From NCBI GenBank assembly GCA_001910725.1, contig MJGA01000004.1, forward strand, positions 2,335,337 to 2,399,336: a stretch of 64,000 bases of DNA. Reading direction: 5' to 3'. The position numbers and the translations under genes were made by a program. Origin of the DNA: Phanerodontia chrysosporium (lineage: Eukaryota; Basidiomycota; Agaricomycetes; Polyporales; Phanerochaetaceae). Shown in pieces: positions 26,871 through 39,798 of the stretch. Within the stretch, counting starts at the first letter, position 1. Every line of letters begins with the position of its first letter. Under the pieces are notes generated by a model. It ran no database searches and had not been told where the DNA came from. It worked only from the letters and a program-made list of their open reading frames with translations.

Positions 26871-28271
26871 ATGGACTTCGACCCCACTTCGCATCCCCAC
26901 CGCAGGTGTACGCCCTTCTCCCCGTGTCTTGCGGCGCGTATCTAAAGCCATCGATTCGCAGTCAACCCGCTCACAGGCGAACACGTTCTCGTCTCGCCCC
27001 ACCGCATGAAGCGGCCCTGGCAGGGCCAGACTGAAGCACCACAGCCGTCGAACCTCCCGCAGTACGACCCCAAGTGCTACCTGTGCCCGGGAAATGCGCG
27101 TGCGAACGGCGACCGGAACGAACGGTACACACAGACGTTCATCTTCCAGAATGACTACGCTGCGGTGCTCCCCCGCCAGGCCCTGCTGCCCCGCCCGCGC
27201 CGCACCCGCTGCTCACCACCCAGCCCGTCGAAGGGTCATGCGACGTCCTGTGCTTCCATCCCCGCCACGACCTTACGCTCGCCCAGCTTTCGGTGAAGGA
27301 CATCGAGGCGGTGATTAAGGAGTGGGCGGGAATTTACCAAAGGCGGGGAACTCAAGAGGGCATTGAGTATGTCCAAATCTTCGAGGTAAGAGCTCTATAT
27401 GGTGATGTGCATTTACTTCATTCATGCAATCGTTATGCTCGTAGAATAAGGGTGCTATGATGGGATGCTCGAACCCCCATCCACATGGACAGACATGGTC
27501 GCTTTCCTTCGTCCCTAATCTGCCTGCGACGGAGCTGGCTAACATGAGGCAGTATGCCGCCTCGAACGAGCCTACATCTGACGCGCCAAAGGGCCCGGGC
27601 GGGCGACCCTGTCTGCTGTGTGAATACGCCCACTACGAGGTCAGCCTTGCGCAGGACGAAGGTCGAGTGGTTTATAAAAATGAGCACTGGGTTGGTTTGG
27701 TGCCGTGGTGGGCTGTTTGGCCGTTCGAGATCCTCAGTGAGTTCGATCTATCAAGTTGCATATGAATCAATTGACATGGGTTGTAGTGCTCCCGTATAAG
27801 AGACATATCCCATCTATACTAGAGCTGACTGCTGAGGAGAAGATGGCGTGGGCAGACTGCCTGTCGAGCATCACGAAACGCTACGACAACCTCTTTCAGT
27901 GCTCCTTTGCATACTCGATGGGTATTCATCAGCGCCCAGTGCCTCTGAAGCCAGGGCAGTCCGCAGATGAAGAGAACGTGGCGCACCTGCACCTGCACTT
28001 TGCCCCTCCACTGCTCCGAAGCGCAAGCATCAGGAAGTTCCTCGTCGGGTACGTCTATCATGAGCTTGTACCTGATAGCTTCTTCGGGCGAGGAGTGCTG
28101 ATCGTCGCGGTCGCCCCTGCTAGGTTCGAATTGATGGCAGAGCCACAACGCGACCTTACCGCGGAGCAGGCTGCGAAACGCCTACGCGACTTGCCAGACG
28201 TGCACTACCTCAGTGCTGGGTTGCAGGCAGAGGGGCCGATTGCGGTGGGGACTGACAGCGTCAACAGCTAA
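26871..28271 (+). CDS. GAL7: Galactose-1-phosphate uridylyltransferase
   Basis: This is the second Leloir-pathway enzyme: it swaps UMP from UDP-glucose to galactose-1-phosphate. Exons are 26871-26905, about 26948-27385, 27445-27736, 27787-28048 and 28134-28271. Seen are [19 protein letters not shown], the zinc-site [23 protein letters not shown], the active-site HPHGQ in [13 protein letters not shown] (uridylylated His), LCEYAHYE, and [13 protein letters not shown]. Within exon 2 the frame breaks at the five-C run 27170-27174. One extra C restores a continuous protein from NDYAAVL into [14 protein letters not shown]. The exon 1/2 border is also uncertain: acceptor 26947 keeps phase, while the family would prefer HRRFNPLTG. 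It is divergent from DDX41, with 239 bp between start codons. A true pseudogene is unlikely, since all other motifs are intact. Confidence 0.9.
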
Positions 28272-29216
28272 GCCTCGTGTCGAAATGTATACACGCCTCC
28301 CTGTAAATGTTACGTAGACCTTGTCGCGCGAGAAGAAACGAGAACGCGTTTCCGACCCGCGCGAGCGGCAGAATAAACGTCACAATAGTACCGGAACTGT
28401 GATCAGGGCTTCGGGCCAGAGTAATCGGACTTGTTTCCGCGACAAGGGCGTCCACCCGCCCAGGCTCGTTCTTGCTTTCATTTCTCCACGACCATGACCT
28501 TCTAACCTACACACGCACATATACACGACTTGGCTCAAATTTATCCATAATCTAAAAACATCGACTAGAGCATATCAGCTAGAGTATTTATTACGATCCA
28601 TAATACAAACTGCACTTCGCATGATGAAAAATAGGCGGGTTTCAAGCGGGTCTCCACTGGTGGTGTTGGAGCTCCATGATGTAAAACTCGCTGGCCATGA
28701 TGAAGAAACTCCGTGATAATTATTCCAGCTGATATTACTCATACATTTAACCAGATGGCTCGAAGTAAGTGCGCCTGTTCTAACCTTTTCCTATCCTGCT
28801 TGATTGCCCTCTCGCCTCTCGCGTTCTTATATACTCTGCTGTGGCCCTAATACTATCCTCCTGACATCGTCATCGACCAATCGATGACCGATCCCTGACC
28901 GTGTAGGTCTCCTTGGCAATTTGGTCATGCCAGTGCAGGCCGCCACAGGCGCCTGGCACCCTGTCCCACAGTTATCCACGGTGGCTAGCTGAAGACAGTC
29001 TGACGGCGCGCAGCGCGCTCCGATGCACTCTACATTTCGAATATTATTGGAACCTTCACTGTCGCTGTCGTCCGAACGCGGACCAGTGACTAGCCAGACT
29101 GCGTCCACGAAGCGCAGCGAAGTGATCTCTTGTGCTCTACTATAGATATCCTCCCTACGCTGACTCCAACCCATAGTGATGCTCCGCTTGTCCCCACCTC
29201 CAACCCGTGGACCGTG
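28272..29216. other. Intergenic region between GAL7 and the FUSC transporter
   Basis: This is about 0.95 kb, comprising the GAL7 3' flank and the promoter side of the transporter. It is A+T-richer at 28480-28760. Minus-strand frames here read antisense to the transporter's first exon and have no domain. I see no gene, repeat or clear TATA box. Confidence 0.55.
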
Positions 29217-32200
29217 ATGACCCCCTCCCTCCCCGCCCTTGTCCACAGAGTCGACGTCGCCCTCAACAGATGTGCCCAGGTCTTCGCGAGCAAGCGTGCT
29301 CTCGCGCGTCTCCTGTCGACCTTTCTCTGCTGCGTCGTCGTCGTGATACGGCCCTTCTCCCACCTTGGAGGCAGCTATGCTTTCCTCGTCTTGCCTTGAA
29401 GGAGCTCGTGTTCTCCGTGCAAGAGAGCCTCGCACAACAGCTTGAGCTTACAGTCCTGAACATTCTCGGCGCCCTCCTCGGCATTGCCATATCTACTCTT
29501 GGCAAGTTTATTGCTTCGCGGTACCCTCCAGAGTCCGTAACTGCCAGGGCGACATGCGCTACCTTTCTCATTCTCATTAGTTTCTTTGGTGAGTATGCTG
29601 GTCTCTGCGTTGCTGCTAGTCTCACCTAGTGCCAACGTGCACCCGTAGCTGGTCTCATCAAAAGCCGTCTACCTCGTCTCAACCTGTCTATGCGAATTGG
29701 CTGCTTCGCATCGATTTGGATCCTGACTGACGATATAGGAGTGGACTCTGTGAGCATGACCAATGTCGTCCATTCTTTCCCCCTCAGCTGACCGTGCCCC
29801 AGAATGCCCTCTCAGGCAACTTCTTGTGGATAACCCTCTCTGCCGCAGTTATATGTCTCGTGTCCCTGTTAGCTATCATGTCCCTGCTCCACTGGAGCGT
29901 GACAAATTTCGAGCGGGACATTGCAGCCACTTTCCTCGTCATCCAGGATACGCTTCGCATGGGCCTCGCGCTCGCGTTCCCTCACCCTAACGACCCACCA
30001 GTGGACCCCGAGCAGTATCAGCGGCTCAAGGTAGACCTGCTGAGCCGTTCCATCAAGCTCAACGAGAGCTACTCGCAGGCTGCATTCGAGCTGCGAATCG
30101 GTCGATTAAGCTGTGCGCATATTTTTGGCTTCATTCTCTAGACACTCCCAATTGCTGACGTTCGGCGTAGTGCGGTCTATCAGACCTCTAATTGGGACAG
30201 TGGAGCACCTTAGACGCGAGCTTGCATGGGGCATGCCTCTGCGCAAGCGCACGCTCCCTACCCGGCATCACCATTCGCATTTCGTACCTCGCGGTGGCGC
30301 TGAGGACTACTTCAGCTCTACGCCCGTCACGCCGACTATCACGCCGCACGGCACCATCCGTGGCGGATATGGGCTTTTCAAGTCGCCGCCCGCGAGTCCC
30401 CTTCCAAGCCCACCACTTCCCTTTCAGCTTCAGTGTCCGGTCGCGGAGGCACTGGAGCAGCCCGCCCAAGCTCTGGGCGCAGCATTGCTTGATGCCATGT
30501 CCGTCATCGAGCGCACAATTATCCTCGCCTTTCATCAATCTGACCCTCCCGCACGCCTATTCTCTTGGCGCGAGGAGAAGTGTCCGCCACCGGTGGGTAA
30601 GGTGGAAGCTACTGGCAACATCAGCGACGACTCGATGCCGCGTAGTGGCGACTGGACGTTCTGCCAGACTGTTGCTATCACTAAGGCCGAGAGCGACTTG
30701 CTGGCGGCGCGCGATCATGCGCGCGAAGAGCTGCAAAGTGTCTTCAGCAGTCTCCATACCACGCACTCTTCCGACCACACGGGCCGCCCACATTTGTCAA
30801 AGGAGGCACTGACATCCTGCCTGACGGTGATTGCATTGTTACAGGTAAGGTTTAGGTCACCGTTCCCACATCGCTTGCTGACTGTAGTGCCCAGATGGCC
30901 CAAGAGATCCTCATAGCGCTTCAGGTCGCTCAACGTTTCGCGACGTGCTACGAGAACTCGCGTCCGCGGCTGTGGCACCCACGCCTGAGCCTTGCTTGGC
31001 TCGGCGTGCCGCCGGGCCCTTACATCTCGGATGACCCGAACGCGCAGAACGCGCTGCTGACGCAGAGCGACGGCACCGTGACGCCGGTCGCAGATAACAA
31101 CTACACCGCGCCCGAGTGGAAGCAGGGTCTACGCGAGCACGCATACGGTGTTGACGTGCGCCGCTCGGCGATGAAAACCGCGCGCATGCGCGCGACTCGC
31201 AAGGATAGCGAGGACCGCGACCCGAAGCACGGCGAGCGCGGGTGGGTGTGCAACCTCTCGCATTGGATACACTACGCGTGGTCCAGCACGAAGACGCTCA
31301 GGTTTCGCATTCGGCTGTGGAGAGTCCTCAAGGCGACGCAACGTTCAAGTCACCTCAGGCATGCGTTGAAGAACGCGTGTGGCGTAGCCTTGCTCTCGCT
31401 CCCGGCTTTCCTTCCGCCGAGCACAGGAGGTAAGCGGACTGCTGCGATATCAAGGGATTTGACTCACACTCCTTAGGTCCCCAGTGGTTCCTCAAAGTTC
31501 ATGGACAGTGGATGGTAATCAGGTGTGTAATCAACACGTATGGCACGAACCTAGTTCTTACACACGCAGCTATCTATGGGTGCTCGAGACGAACATCGGC
31601 GCCACATGGAGGATAGGTTATCTGCGTATTGTAAGCAATCATTCCTGTCACACAGCAATCAGCTCAGCCCAGAGCACAGCTAGGGACCTGTATCGGAGCG
31701 ATATATGCGTACATTGTTGGTACCACTCGCGTCCCCAATTGTCAAAATGCTAACCTTTCTCTCAGGTTTGGCTTATCGCACGCCAGAACCCTTACGGACT
31801 GGTTGCGCTCGTCACTGTAGCCGACCTGCCCATTACGTGGCTCATCACACAGACAAACCTGGGACCATTAGCGGTGCCCTGGTGAGTTCCCATCCCTCGA
31901 ACTTTCCGCTGCTGTCAGTGCTAAGCGACAACTAGCTCCGTGGCGATACCTCCGATCGCGTTTGCGAAGTATATCAATCCTCATTCCGATACCTCTGTTA
32001 TCAGTTGAGTAGCGTTCTCACCTCGATTAGAGGATGCCGCTAATACATTGTTGCAGAGCTTGCCCTCCTGCGTGCTGGCATGATATCCCTCGGCATGGTC
32101 GCAGCATTGCTCATGAACAGCCTAGTATTCCCCAGACATTCACGTGTATGTCTCTATCTCTCATGAGCGATGCGTACTAGAGAACTGATATGACCATCTC

Positions 32201-33080
32201 AGGTTTATTTCTTATCTGATACCAGCCGTACCATCGGCCTACTCACGGACTTGTACCTTAGTTTGAGCCAGTAGGTGACTCTCGAGTGTGCGCAATTGCC
32301 GAGCTGACCCATGGTTTCCAGCGACATGTTTCACGAACGACATGTATTCACGAGAGACGAGCGTCGCAAAACGCTGAAGCTGGAGCTGGAAATCCGGAAT
32401 GCGCTGCACCGTCTCGCAGCACATATTTCAACGATGCACAACGAACTTGATCTCCTACCAGTAGGTATTCCCAGTGAATCAGCGAGTCCAGCTTGGGCTT
32501 ATATCGGTCTCTATCTAGAAACCTTTGCGGCACTATCGTCGCGTAGTGACCGTCCTCCAAAACGTTCTCGACCTCATGACAGGTCTTCGCAAAATTCGGG
32601 AGAATATCCCGCGCAAGATCACTGTCGCGGAGGTCTTCCATGAACGACGCGAATTTGTCAGTCCTAGCGTGTTTCTCGCAATCGTGCACAGTTTGATCTT
32701 GCCACCTTTAGATGTCTTGCGTATGCATTGCCCTCTTCGCCTGCCAGCACGCCTTCCGCGCGCGCGAGCCTCTTCCCCAATTCCTTCCATCGGCGCGGCA
32801 CGCGTTCGAAGTCTTCGAAGACCACGTTCAGGAGCGCATCAATCAGGCACGAGAGGAAGACCCTGAGGCTCTTGGCCTGTCGCTTGTGTACGCGTTCGCT
32901 GAGCAACAGGTGATGCGCAACATGGTCGATACGCTCGAGGCCTTGCTCGAGCTGACAGGCAGCCTCTTCGGCACGTCGACGTGGCTCACCGCTCAGAGTA
33001 CGCACATCTCGCGCGTATCGACACGCCATGAAGAGGGCGATCACGGGTGGTACAGTACTTTCCGCTGGGAGGAGGTGTAA
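29217..33080 (+). CDS. FUSC-type aromatic acid exporter / Brefeldin-A-sensitivity family membrane protein
   Basis: The predicted product is a multi-exon protein of roughly 1,000 residues with the ArAE_2 layout: an N-terminal half with about six hydrophobic spans (LSTFLCCVVVVIRPF, LNILGALLGIAISTLG, CFASIWILTD, FLWITLSAAVICLVSLLAI), a soluble middle (30180-31430, with long helices and a Pro-rich loop), and a second hydrophobic half (31500-32280: VWLIARQNPYGLVALVTV, LRAGMISLGMVAALLMNSLVF). A cytosolic tail then ends at TAA 33078. The YxxAQNPYG-like second half is the FUSC hallmark. Family members are placed in ER or plasma membrane, with substrates poorly known. I chose ATG 29217, though upstream codons stay open. 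The first exon (29217-29588) loses frame at about 29385-29398. Its length is one short of the phase demanded by the next splice, so one base is probably missing. Confidence 0.82.
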
Positions 33081-33311
33081 AGGGTACACTGGTGTACAGT
33101 AGATGATATGTGGTACAAAAGTAGGCATACTAACGGATATATACTAGAACTACGTAGGATCGGATGTCTTCAGGATTGGTTAGGGCATAAAATAGGGCAT
33201 GTGTAAGTAGTGGATATATACAATGGAACTTAGTTGGCGCTTGTAGGGGTTTCATGAATGCATGCGATAATCCACAAGAAAAGAGGGGGAGGAAGAAGGA
33301 AAGAAAATAGG

Positions 33312-36300
33312 CTACTTTCGTTTCGAAGCAGGCTTCGATGTAGTAGCGGAATAGTCGTAGTTGTTGTGTAATTGCGCAATGGAAGGCGGTTTCGACCGTG
33401 TGCCTAGGCCTTTCTTAGACGGCGGTCTGAGTGTAACACAGGTAAGCATGTGTATTACTTGCACGAAGGGGCATTCCTCACTTCTGCTTTGGGTGCTTGT
33501 TTGCGCGGCACGCCGACCTTATGGTCAAGGCAGATCTCGGTGAGACCAGGTAGTAGCTCGGGTATGTCTCGCAACGCCGCGACGTCCACGCCGAACTCTT
33601 CTAGTTCCTGCTCGACTTCGCGAACGTCTAATGAGATGTCATATCAGCGTCCTACCCAGAGGCTGTTTAGAGCTTGGGCCTACCAGACGGAAGAACCAAG
33701 CTGAGCATCTGCAGAGCGCCATCTTCCAACAAATCGATAACATCTTCGTTCACCGCCAGCCCAATCTGTGATAGAGGTGAGGGCAATATACCTCGCGGAG
33801 TACACTGGCACTTACCTCGTCTCGGAACTCTATGAGTGCTTTGAGACAAGGGTCAACTGTACCTTCTTTCGTCTGGGCAATATTGGGTCGTTCGTCCAGT
33901 ATCTCGATATCGTCGTCCATGCAGACCGCAGCCAGGGGGAGAGTTGCCGTCGTTTGGCAGGTCTGCCGACTCGGCCCTGCCCTGGGTTCGGCGGCAGGTG
34001 CTTCGTTGGCTTCTTCCGGTACAAAATCATCGTCGAAGTCGTCGATGGGGTCCCATGGGATCTCAGCAGCTTTCTTAACGCGGCGACCACGCTTGTTGGG
34101 AGGAGCACTCGTAGGCTCTGCCTGAGCGGCCGCCTTCGATTTGGCGAGCCCAGACGCCTTGACTGTCTCTCGGAATCCTATGGTGATAGTGTCCGGCTTC
34201 TGCAGGAACTTGGTAGCAGTACGACCCGCCTGCACAGTATGAGCAGGCGACCTTGATCGGGTAAACAGTCAAACTCACCTGCGTGTAGTCTTGACTGTAG
34301 CCGGAGCCCTTGTTCAGCTCACTTGCCGTAATGAGGATGGTACGCGCGACAAGTGTATCATGAAGACGTTCCGGTAGGTCCTTGTTTGCTTTCGCAGCAA
34401 CGGCACCAGCCCCGAACGCTTCAAGCTCCTCGAAACCCTTGTTCCGCGTAGAAACGTCCATCTTTCCGATGAAAGCTTTGATCAGCGTGCCGCGTGCAGC
34501 ACGGAGGCCCCGTTGCTGAGCTTGTTGGGTAAGCTTGACGAAATCCACTGCATACTGCGTGACATCGACAATCTTGATAGGCGTCTTGTCCTTACAGTTG
34601 TCGCAAAGCTCGTGACAGTCTTTGGGGTCGAACTGCTCGTCAAAGTAAGCCAAGACTTGCTTGCGCCGACAGTCGACATTGTTCAAGCAGTACTGTACGA
34701 CGCGCCCCACCAGATCTGAAGCATGTTCTGCATGGTCGGGTCGGTTGTTTTCCCTCGCTTCCTCGCGTGCGCGCCTAATCTTCCAGGATGCGTCCGGCCA
34801 ATGGTAGTCTTACGAGGCGTCAGCTCCAAGAGAAAAACGGAAGATGAGAAAAAGCGTACACAAAATGCAGTCGGAGGGTTCTCCGTCTCTCCCAGCTCTT
34901 CCGGTCTCCTGATAGTAGCTGAGGCGTGTTAGCGAAGGTCGGCGAACTGGAGAGCTGACTTACTCGCTTAAAGAGTTCGGGATAGCCGTGTGTATAACGA
35001 AGCGTACTGCATCCCGGTCAGCTAGCTTTCGATCATGACGGATAGACTCTCGTACCATCGGGCTTATCGATGCCCATTCCGAAAGCGATCTGAAGGTGTT
35101 TGCATGAGCATGTGTCAGAACATGGCGGATATAAGAAAGACGACGCACAGTCGCAACGATAACTTTGGTACGACCCGCTTGCCACTGCTGTTGCACCCTC
35201 TCCTTCTCAGATCCAACCACCTGAGCATGATAATGTTCAGCCGTAATCCCCGCGCTACGCAGACTATTGGCAAGTCTCTCGCATTTTTCTCTCGATGGGC
35301 AGTAGATGATGCCCGTTTTGCCGCGGTATTGCCGTTGGAGCATGGTCGCGATCTCCGCGTTCATGGCCTTCTCGCTCCCTCTACGCCTGACTTCATAGTG
35401 GAGATTCGGGCGGTTGAATGAAGCAGTATAGCGAATGCAGTTTCTCATTCGAAGACGGGTGATGATGTCCTGAATGCCTTGGCTATTGGCTGTGGCAGTC
35501 AAGGCAATGACGGGGACATTAGGATATTTGTCGCGTATCCACGTGAAGTCTCTGTACTGTGCAAGCGTTATTGAGGGAGCGGAGAGTAAGAGAGAAAGTC
35601 AGCTTACAGAGTCGCGGAAGTTGCGGCCCCATGTCGGGATGCAATGGGCCTCGTCCGCCACAAGACGGACGAGAAGACCTTCTTCGTACAATGCCATGAG
35701 ATCGGATTTTAGCCGCTCGCTCTTATCCAGTTTCTCGGGCGTGGCATAAAGCAAGGCGGGCCGATGTCCAGCTGTTCTCAACATACGATGGACATTGTTG
35801 GCCTCTTCAGCGGTCTGCTCCCCGAAGAACCCCGCGACCTTCACGCCCTTTGCCCGTAACGCACACACTTGGTCGTGCATCAATGCGACGAGAGGACTGA
35901 TGACTACTGTGACGCCACCCATCGTAGAGTTCTTCAAGACAGCGGGCAGCTGGAAGCAGAGACTCTTGCCACCCCCAGTTGGCATGAGCACAAAGATGTC
36001 GTGACCTTGCATACTAGCGGTGCAGACTTCCAGTTGGTTGTGTCGAAAAGATTGCAGGCCGAAGACATGAGTCAACGTGCGCAGCAGGTCGCTATAGAAT
36101 GGTGTCTTCGTGAGCTCCTGGTTGGAGCGGGTCGGCCAGATGGAGCCACGGCTAAGCGCGACGGACCAGGGACGTCCTGATCCTCGGATGGTCGTGAGGC
36201 GGGTACGATATCAGGCTCGAAATTGGGCTCGAAGCCGTCGACTTGGCCCCAGAGAGCATCATCACTGTCCGGTATCTCGATGTGCGGAGACTCTGGGTCA

Positions 36301-37801
36301 TTGCTTTTATCTCCGTCGAAACCATCGACGTCGACATCGATCGGCCCATAGTCGACACTGTCTTGTGCGAAATTATCGACACCCAGATCAAACGACGGAT
36401 CGTAGGGGGTGTCATGGTAGTCATCGGGTGGTGGCTGGAACCTTGGTTCTGCAGTAGCTTTGTTGTACAGCGGCGCTTGATTTGACAATGCAGTCAAAGA
36501 AGTCGGCGGGCTGAACGTCCATGTAGGCGCTGGAAGCACGACGTTGTCTTCGCCACTGTGGCGCGCGTTCAGGGCTGCATCTATGCACGACAATTGATCG
36601 CGTACGATCTCCCTGTGAAGGTGTCAGTGCGCTATTTGTGACTCAACGACAACGTTAACGAGTCGATAATATATACATACTCGAGTTGGCTAAGTAGAGC
36701 TGCAGCGTGACCATGCTTAGAGCAGCGGAGGGTGACAAGATCAGAGCGAACATCAACAATTTGAGCTTTCATGTCGATTAGATCGCTCATGGGCATCTGA
36801 GAGGGGGATGAGACACCAGCGCAATCCCGTATAATAAGAACGTACAGTCAGAATGTCAGAGTAATCCAAACTCAAATTTCTTCGTCCGTGGCCGCCCGCG
36901 TCTCCAGAGGTGGTCTGCTGCTGTGCAATATTTGACCGTTGAGTGCACATAGCCCTTGACTCCCTGTTGGCAGAAGTCCTTGTACTGGTGGAAGCAGTCG
37001 TGCTTGACAGGATGGGCGCGTATCCGGAAGGACGCCCTGAAGCACTTGGCAATTTCGAAGGAGTTGACAGCCGGCTATAGTCAACGTTACGCTGCGAAGA
37101 AGGTGCAGGAGCTAAGCTGTACGTCCGCTCGCGTTCCTTGCCTTTGTCTCTGTGTGACATCATGACAATAGACACGTCGCTTTCGTCTTCTTGAGTCGGC
37201 TCGCTATCGGGTTCTACGAGATCCGCATCGACGTTCTCCTTGTCACTAATTGTCCCTGTGCTAGGTCTGGATCGTTTCGGAGGCGGCGCGGTAAATGGAG
37301 ATTGCCGCTTGGCAGGAAGGCTCGCGACAGCCTGCGCGGCAGCCTTCGAGGGCCCTGCAGCGACCTCGTCGTGCGTCTGCTGACTTGCAACATATGGTGT
37401 GCTGGTCGAGGTTGGGGCTGTAGGTTTCGATAAAACGACAGGCGAGGTGGGCTTCTTCTTGCCAAAGCCGGGAGTCGAGAAGGAAGTATAGGATGGAGAC
37501 TGCTGCAGGGCAGCTGGAATAACGTCTATGGGCCTCATCTCACCGATCCGCAAAGCCATGGCTCACCTGGAGTCTTTACCGGAGCAGTGTTCGAGGGACT
37601 GGGCCTGCCTGCGACTCTGAATTTAGGCTTGTAAACTCCTCAGTTGGATGTATTGCGAGTGGAACGCGGGGAACTTACCTTCGGTACACCATCCTGACTC
37701 TGCGACTGCGACTGGGACCTAGCGAACGAAGTGGGCGCTGTTGCAACCGCCTGCTTGCTTTTCTTGAGAATGTCTTCGAGGTTGTTGCGCGGCCCGGACA
37801 T
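33312..37801 (-). CDS. SGS1: RecQ-family DNA helicase (BLM/Sgs1 type)
   Basis: The start at 37801 opens a long disordered, acidic region (about 37800-36150) of Ser/Pro and Asp patches, where BLM-type proteins bind partners. The helicase begins with ELTKTPFYSDLL and FGLQSFRHNQLE, then motif I MPTGGGKSLCFQLP, DEAH box ADEAHCIPTWGRNFR, TATANSQGIQDII, FNRPNLHYEVR, IIYCPSREKCERLA, and motif VI region. The RecQ zinc site is in CRRKQVLAYFDEQF...CHELCDNCKD. An RQC part follows, and an HRDC-like helix set (CLKALIEFRDE, VIDLLEDGALQMLSLVLP). It ends near TAG 33312 with a basic tail. At about 36115-36150 the frame moves by one missing base between the linker (SGRPAPT) and ELTKTPF. It unwinds recombination and replication intermediates, acting in the nucleus with topoisomerase III. 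Confidence 0.9.
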
Positions 37802-37977
37802 CGTGGTCGACAGCGAAGGGCTAAGAGCGCGGTCGGGGAAGTGTGATGCGGGTGAGAGCCAAAAGTGGACGCCGATCGCACCGCGTCGCGTACAGAACAC
37901 GTGACCCTTCACCCTTTCATCTTGACCTCCTCTCCCTTGCTCGGACTTCTCCAGATCCTATCGTAAAACCGGAGAAA

Positions 37978-39613
37978 ATGTCCTCACAATTCTGGTTCCC
38001 TTTTATGAAATATGATGAGATTGTAGAAGCATTTCAAGAATGGGGACTAGTACTCTCCGAACATGCACTCCGAAATCCCACTCCCGAGCTTGTCACGACA
38101 GTATACACCACATGTCTTCAGCAAGTCACAAACCTCGACGAGCACTCCTTCCAACCTGCGGTACAGAGAGCCTTGCAGCAACTAGATAATCCTGTAAGTG
38201 CTCAGGGCACCTCATCCATTCTGGTATTGAACATTCTAAGGACATGTACTCCTCAGCTCTCGCGCAGAACATTCTGCTGCACCATCTGTGCGTGCATCGT
38301 ACATTCAACGTGAAGGTCTCACTGAAAGACCACTAGACAGCGCTTTGCACATGCTGCAAAGATCTCAGATTTCAATGCCAAGGACCTCACCTCGCCAGAA
38401 CCAGAGCGGACGCGCGCACACTTCTCCGCTTTCATAAATCTGGTCAAGTTCTCGCAACAGCGCGCTGACTTCATTGAAGAACTGCGGTCTAAGTCGGCTT
38501 CCATTAACAAGGAGCGTGCAGAGGTTAGTAGGAGGTTGGCAGAGGTGCAAGCAGAGGTCGCAGCGATCAAGTGAGTGGCCCAGCCCTCAGCTTCGTTGTA
38601 CGCGAGTCTGACACGAGAACCAGAGCCAAGATGGCTGAGGATGAGCCGCGATGCGAGTCCCTGCGACAAGAAAACGAAGCCCTGACTGCTTACCTCATCA
38701 AATGTCGCGACAAGCAGCTTGCGCTGTTCGCCCTTGTCAAGGATATGAAACAGCAGCGAGTGGAGCTGCTGCAGCGCAAAGTACGCCTTCCTGATCTCCT
38801 ATGTTGACACACATGGACTCACTATATCCAGGAACAAATGCAAACAACTATTGACGAACTCGGCGAGCTCATCTCGCGCACTCGCTCACGTATCGTTCAG
38901 TCGCCGGATCGCCTGAAGCGCAAGATCAGCGACATGGCCGCAACCGTGGCCGAGGATAAGCGTACCTTTGCTCTGCACGAGGTCAAAATCCGCGATCTGC
39001 AGGTTAAGGCGGCGGCGCTAGTGGCGATCGAGAAAGACGTCCGCGCATGCATTGAACAGCTGCAGGCTATCGAGAAGGAGGTCGCTCTGCTGGAACAGAG
39101 CCGCAAGGCGCTCGCCGAGCTCAAGGACCAACTCGCGGAGAAGCGTGCGGAGGAGAGTGAGCTGGTGCGCAAGAACGAGCGCGTGCGCATACAGTACGCG
39201 AACGCGGCGGAGAAATTGGACCGTGCCGAGAAGCACGCGAAAGACAAACGCGATGCAAGTCAGAAGACAATCGAGCGTCTGCAGCGCGAGTATGAGCAGA
39301 TGGATCTCGACCGTCGTGACAACGACCGACAAGTGGAGGAGCTGCGCGCACAGGCGGATGAAGTTGAGCGGAGTGTGAGTATCCTACAGCTTACGCCTCG
39401 AAATGCAAGCTTAGCATCCTGCAGATGGCGGAGCATATGAAACAGAGCCAGAAAGAACTTAGCGAGCTGCTCACAGAATATTGGAAGCTGCGACACGCCA
39501 CGGGTGAGTCCATTTATTCTTGATTTCGTGGCATTCACTCATGCCAGACGGTGTCAGAGGTTTACATGGAGACCCTCGCAAATAAGCTAGGAATGCAGGT
39601 TACTAGCACCTAA
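37978..39613 (+). CDS. NUF2: NUF2, kinetochore NDC80-complex subunit
   Basis: Seven exons (37978-38193, 38241-38287, 38337-38570, 38624-38780, 38832-39374, 39425-39503, 39558-39613) join in phase for 443 residues, the size of fungal Nuf2. Residues 1 to about 130 form the calponin-homology fold: FWFPFMKYDEIVEAF, a RNPTPE turn, LAQNILLHHLQRF, and KISDFNAKDLTSPEPERT. The rest is almost continuous coiled coil, used to pair with NDC80 and reach the SPC24/SPC25 end. The LVKFSQQRADFIEEL block before the coil is typical. The protein links centromeres to spindle microtubules. Its ATG is 177 bp from the divergent RecQ start, so the promoter is shared. Confidence is high because every splice is in phase. 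Confidence 0.94.
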
Positions 39614-39798
39614 GATACTGTATACTACATGTACTCGTATAATTCTTATGATACCCACGTCTGTACCTTATGATCACGTACTTCTCAACAGTCTACATAA
39701 CTGATAACAACGCCTAGTTGATACAACAAACGGAGTGCACGGATAGAGGATAGTTAAATATGTACATGCCAGGCCCAGCCGCGCAGCCTGCTCGGATG

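Noticed and set aside
29385..29398. A 14-nt intron in the FUSC transporter
   Set aside because: GT and AG flank it by chance, but 14 nt is far below any spliceable length. One missing base explains the frame equally well.
28827..29435. A 202-codon minus-strand frame over the start of the transporter
   Set aside because: Antisense of the first exon and its promoter. The plus strand encodes membrane spans that continue across in-phase introns.
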